From JAEZDP01 sp964430855 (lineage in GTDB: Bacteria; Acidobacteriota; Vicinamibacteria; Vicinamibacterales; Vicinamibacteraceae): DNA of 24,414 nucleotides. Location of the stretch: the NCBI GenBank assembly GCA_964430855.1, contig CAYSHC010000056.1, positions 1 through 24,414 of the forward strand, read 5' to 3'. Under the pieces are notes generated by a model. The model did no database searches, was not told the DNA's origin, and saw nothing but the letters and a program-made list of their open reading frames with translations. A program made the position numbers and the translations under genes. Of this stretch, positions 21,855 to 24,414 are shown one piece after another (positions within the stretch are counted from its first letter, which is position 1; each line of letters opens with the position of its first letter).

Positions 21855-22910
21855 ATGGCCACCGCGGTCGCGCCGCGCCCCCCCGCCCCCGTCACGCCCC
21901 CCGCGCCCGCCGAGCTGTCCGGCGTCCGCAAGGCCGCCGTGCTCACGTTGATGCTCGGCGAGGAGACGTCGGGCGAGGTGTTCAAGCACCTGACCGAGGA
22001 GGAGATCGAGGTCATCGCGCGCGAGGTCGCGTTGCTCGGGCCGATACCGAGCGACATGGCGACGAGCGTGCTCGAGGAGTTCCACCACATGTGGAAGGCC
22101 GCCGAGTACGTGACGAAGGGCGGCGTCGAGTACGCGCAGAAGCTGCTCGTCAACTCGCTCGGCCCCGAGATGGCGCGCCGCGTGCTCGACCGCGTGATGA
22201 AGAGCTTCGAGTCGTCGATGGCCTTCACCGGCCTCGAGCGGGCCGATCCGCAGCAGCTGTCGAAGTTCATCCAGAGCGAGCACCCGCAGACCATCGCGCT
22301 GATCCTGGCGCACCTGAAGCCGACGCAGGCAGCCGAGCTGCTCAACAGCCTGCCCGAGGACCTGCGCGTGGACGTCATCACGCGCATGGCCAACCTCGAA
22401 GAGATCTCGCCGGACGTCATCACGCGGATCTCGCAGGTCATCGAGCAGCGGCTCAAGTCGCTGGGCGGATCCGCACACGAGGCCTACGGCGGCGTGCGGG
22501 CGGTGGCCGAGCTGCTCAACCGCATCGACAGGAGCGTCAGCCAGACGGTGCTCGAGGCCGTCGAGTCGCAGTCGCCCGACCTGGCCGTCGCGATCCGCAA
22601 CCTGATGTTCGTCTTCGACGACCTGCTGCACGTCGATGACGCGGCGCTGCGCGAGATCATCCAGCGCGCGGACAAGAAGGCGCTCACGATCGCGCTCAAG
22701 GGCACGAGCGAGGAGATCCGCAACCGGTTCTTCTCGAACATGTCCAAGCGCGCGGCCGACATGGTGCGCGAGGAGATCGAGCTGCTCGGCGCCATCCGCC
22801 TGCGCGACGTCGAGAAGAACCAGCAGGAGATTGTCGCCATCGCGCGGAAGCTCGAGGAGGAGGGCCTGCTCGTGACGGGCGCCGCGGCCGGGGAGTCGTA
22901 TGTCGTCTAG
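21855..22910 (+). CDS. fliG: FliG, flagellar motor switch protein
   Basis: 351 aa. The rotor protein contacting the stator. After a Pro/Ala-rich leader (about 1-20) come the N domain (LSGVRKAAVLTLMLGEE), the middle domain with SEHPQTIALILAHLKP (the FliM-binding EHPQ motif near residues 140-145), and the C domain with FVFDDLLHVDDAALREI, RADKKAL and LGAIRLRDVEKNQQEI, which carry the charged torque residues. The start is ATG at 21855, directly after the fliF stop, with AGGAGG overlapping the end of fliF. Its end overlaps fliH by 11 nt. Confidence 0.98.
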   Translation: MATAVAPRPPAPVTPPAPAELSGVRKAAVLTLMLGEETSGEVFKHLTEEEIEVIAREVALLGPIPSDMATSVLEEFHHMWKAAEYVTKGGVEYAQKLLVNSLGPEMARRVLDRVMKSFESSMAFTGLERADPQQLSKFIQSEHPQTIALILAHLKPTQAAELLNSLPEDLRVDVITRMANLEEISPDVITRISQVIEQRLKSLGGSAHEAYGGVRAVAELLNRIDRSVSQTVLEAVESQSPDLAVAIRNLMFVFDDLLHVDDAALREIIQRADKKALTIALKGTSEEIRNRFFSNMSKRAADMVREEIELLGAIRLRDVEKNQQEIVAIARKLEEEGLLVTGAAAGESYVV

Positions 22911-23664
22911 AGGACGGCGCGTCCCGTCGTCGACACCGACGGGCGCCTTCGCCTGGGGCGACCACGCCGACGCGGGGACGCCCGATCCGCATGGCATCTG
23001 GCAGGCGGCCGAAGCGGTATGGGGCGCGCCGGCGACCGACCTGCGCCCCGAGCCGCCTCCGGAACCGCCCGTGGCCGACGAGCCCGACGAGCCGGAGGCG
23101 CCGGCCGAGCCCCCGCCGCCGACGGCCGAGCAGCAGGCGCACCTGGCGGCGCTCGAGCGTGACGCGTTCACGAAGGGCTACGCCCAGGGCGAGCGCGCCG
23201 GGCTCGAGGCGGGCAGCGAGCGCGCCGAGGCCATGCTGCGGCGCCTCGCCGCGACGCTCGAGGAGCTGTCGACGCTGCGCGACCAGATGATGCGCCAGGC
23301 CGAGCGACAGCTCGTGGAGCTGTCACTGGCCATCGCGCGCCGCATCCTGCACCGCGAGGTCTCCGTCGATCCGGAGCTGGCGGCGGCGCTGGCGCACGTG
23401 GCGCTCGAGCGCCTCGGCAGCACCGCGCCCGCCGTCATCCGCCTGCACCCCGACGACTACACGACGGTCACCGCGCAGGACCGCGACCTGTGGAACGGCC
23501 GCGCGGTGAAGGTGGTGCCCGACCCCGCGATCGCGCGCGGCGGATGCCGGGTCGAGTCGGAGTTCGGCTACATCGACGCGTCCGTCGACGCGCAGATGGA
23601 CGAGATGGCGCGTGCCATCCTCGGCGAGGCGTTCGCCCCGGCCGCACGCCAGGGCGTGGCATAG
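22900..23664 (+). CDS. fliH: FliH, flagellar export ATPase regulator
   Basis: 254 aa. Cytosolic dimer that holds the FliI ATPase inactive and docks it at the export gate. The N-terminal 75 residues are Pro/Glu-rich and variable. The FliH hallmark GxxxG repeat follows (G93, G97, G101, G105 in GYAQGERAGLEAG). Then come a long helix and the conserved C-terminal domain (LVELSLAIARRILHREV, then RLHPDDY and ARGGCRVESEFGYIDAS). The start is ATG at 22900, inside the end of fliG. The fliI GTG abuts its stop codon. Confidence 0.94.
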   Translation: MSSRGRRVPSSTPTGAFAWGDHADAGTPDPHGIWQAAEAVWGAPATDLRPEPPPEPPVADEPDEPEAPAEPPPPTAEQQAHLAALERDAFTKGYAQGERAGLEAGSERAEAMLRRLAATLEELSTLRDQMMRQAERQLVELSLAIARRILHREVSVDPELAAALAHVALERLGSTAPAVIRLHPDDYTTVTAQDRDLWNGRAVKVVPDPAIARGGCRVESEFGYIDASVDAQMDEMARAILGEAFAPAARQGVA

Positions 23665-24414
23665 GTGGCCGCGGTGGCGTTCCCGTCGATGCTCGACAGG
23701 TACCTCACGCGGGTGACCTCCGTGGACACGCTGCCGATGGTCGGCCGCGTCGTCCGCACCGTTGGCCTGCTCGTCGAGTCGCAGGGCCCCCGCGTACGTG
23801 TGGGTGAGCTGTGCGAGGTGGCGTCCCGCGACGGCGGCGACCCGCTCGTCCTCGAGGTCGTCGGCTTCCGCGACAACCTGCTCCAGTCGGTGCCGCTCGG
23901 CAGCACGTCGGGCATCCGTCCCGGCGACCTCATCGTCTCGCGTGGCACGCGCGCCGCGGTCCCGGTCGGGGACGGCCTGCTCGGACGCGTCGTGGACGGC
24001 CTCGGCCGCCCGCTCGACGAGCGCGGTCCGGTACTGGCCACCACGACCTACCCGCTGCACCCGCCGCCGCTGAACCCGCTGATCCGCCAGCCGATCGACA
24101 AGCCGATGGGGACGGGCGTGCGGGCCATCGACAGCCTGCTCACCGTCGGCCGCGGCCAGCGCGTGGGCCTGTTCGGCGGCTCGGGCGTGGGCAAGAGCAC
24201 GCTGCTGGGCATGATGGCCCGCGGCACGGCCGCCGACGTCGCCGTCATCGCCCTCATCGGCGAGCGCGGGCGCGAGGTGCGCAGCTTCATCGAGCACGAT
24301 CTCGGCGAGGCAGGGCTCCAGCGCGCCGTCGTCGTCGTCTCGACCTCCGACAACCCGCCCCTCGTCAGGCTGCGCGCCGCGTACGCGGCGACCAGCATCG
24401 CCGAGTACTTCCGC
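23665..24414 (+). CDS. fliI: FliI, flagellar export ATPase (truncated by window edge)
   Basis: 250 codons of the N-terminal part. F1-beta-like ATPase powering flagellar protein export. A beta-barrel N domain (about 1-85) is followed by the nucleotide-binding domain with Walker A GGSGVGKST at 171-179, preceded by GVRAIDSLLTVGRGQRVGLF, and then IGERGREVRSFIEHDL, which carries the catalytic Glu. VVVSTSDNPPLVRLRAAYAA follows, typical of FliI rather than AtpD. The GTG at 23665 abuts the fliH stop; a second GTG three codons later is possible. The remainder of the gene lies beyond the window. Confidence 0.96.
   Translation, partial: MAAVAFPSMLDRYLTRVTSVDTLPMVGRVVRTVGLLVESQGPRVRVGELCEVASRDGGDPLVLEVVGFRDNLLQSVPLGSTSGIRPGDLIVSRGTRAAVPVGDGLLGRVVDGLGRPLDERGPVLATTTYPLHPPPLNPLIRQPIDKPMGTGVRAIDSLLTVGRGQRVGLFGGSGVGKSTLLGMMARGTAADVAVIALIGERGREVRSFIEHDLGEAGLQRAVVVVSTSDNPPLVRLRAAYAATSIAEYFR

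Noticed and set aside
20267..22639. 790-aa plus-strand frame over fliF and fliG
   Set aside because: It is a +1 shadow of two unmistakable flagellar genes, dominated by Arg/Gly/Ala.

Overview
The window is GC-rich (roughly 70% by eye) and almost fully coding. It looks like a chromosomal segment of a flagellated, diderm-style bacterium. The gene mix suggests an Acidobacteriota-like genome, possibly Vicinamibacteria: an hspR-dnaJ-clpB heat-shock operon, an actinobacterial-type ferrochelatase, a MurA with Asp in place of the catalytic Cys, a canonical flgB-flgC-fliE-fliF-fliG-fliH-fliI operon, and many GTG/TTG starts. The phylum is an inference; no rRNA is present.

Layout. 1-2087 (minus) is a heat-shock operon, hspR-dnaJ(cbpA type)-clpB, with a good sigma70 promoter whose -35 box lies inside a HAIR-like inverted repeat; clpB runs off the left edge. 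2184-5515 holds housekeeping genes: a TerC-family membrane protein, a bacilliredoxin (CGC motif), ferrochelatase, SurE, and a small YjfB-like putative motility protein. A tRNA-Pro(CGG) at 5694-5770 has its own promoter. 6133-8769 (minus) is a small basic protein followed by murB and murA. 8950-10690 (minus) encodes a secreted protein with a phospholipase A2-like CCxxHDxCY domain, and a small membrane protein. 10926-11737 is acyP-apt, apparently leaderless. A tRNA-Arg(CCT) is at 11814-11890.

11950-18719 begins with a membrane-anchored TPR protein and then carries a block of signalling genes: a GAF hybrid histidine kinase, an HDOD protein with a CheY-like receiver (opposite strand), a compact histidine kinase, an NtrC-type sigma54 activator (opposite strand), and a receiver with a coiled-coil tail. 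The block leads directly into the flagellar basal-body operon (19002 to the right edge; fliI truncated). That operon is preceded by a sequence with sigma54 -24/-12 spacing, so the adjacent NtrC-type regulator is a candidate activator of flagellar genes. Between the last response regulator and flgB lies an array of six 15-bp tandem repeats headed by a palindrome that includes the regulator's stop codon.

No CRISPR array, prophage, transposase or obvious horizontally acquired island was seen. The most unusual items are the PLA2-like secreted protein, the palindrome/tandem-repeat element in front of the sigma54-type flagellar promoter, and the HAIR-like operator.
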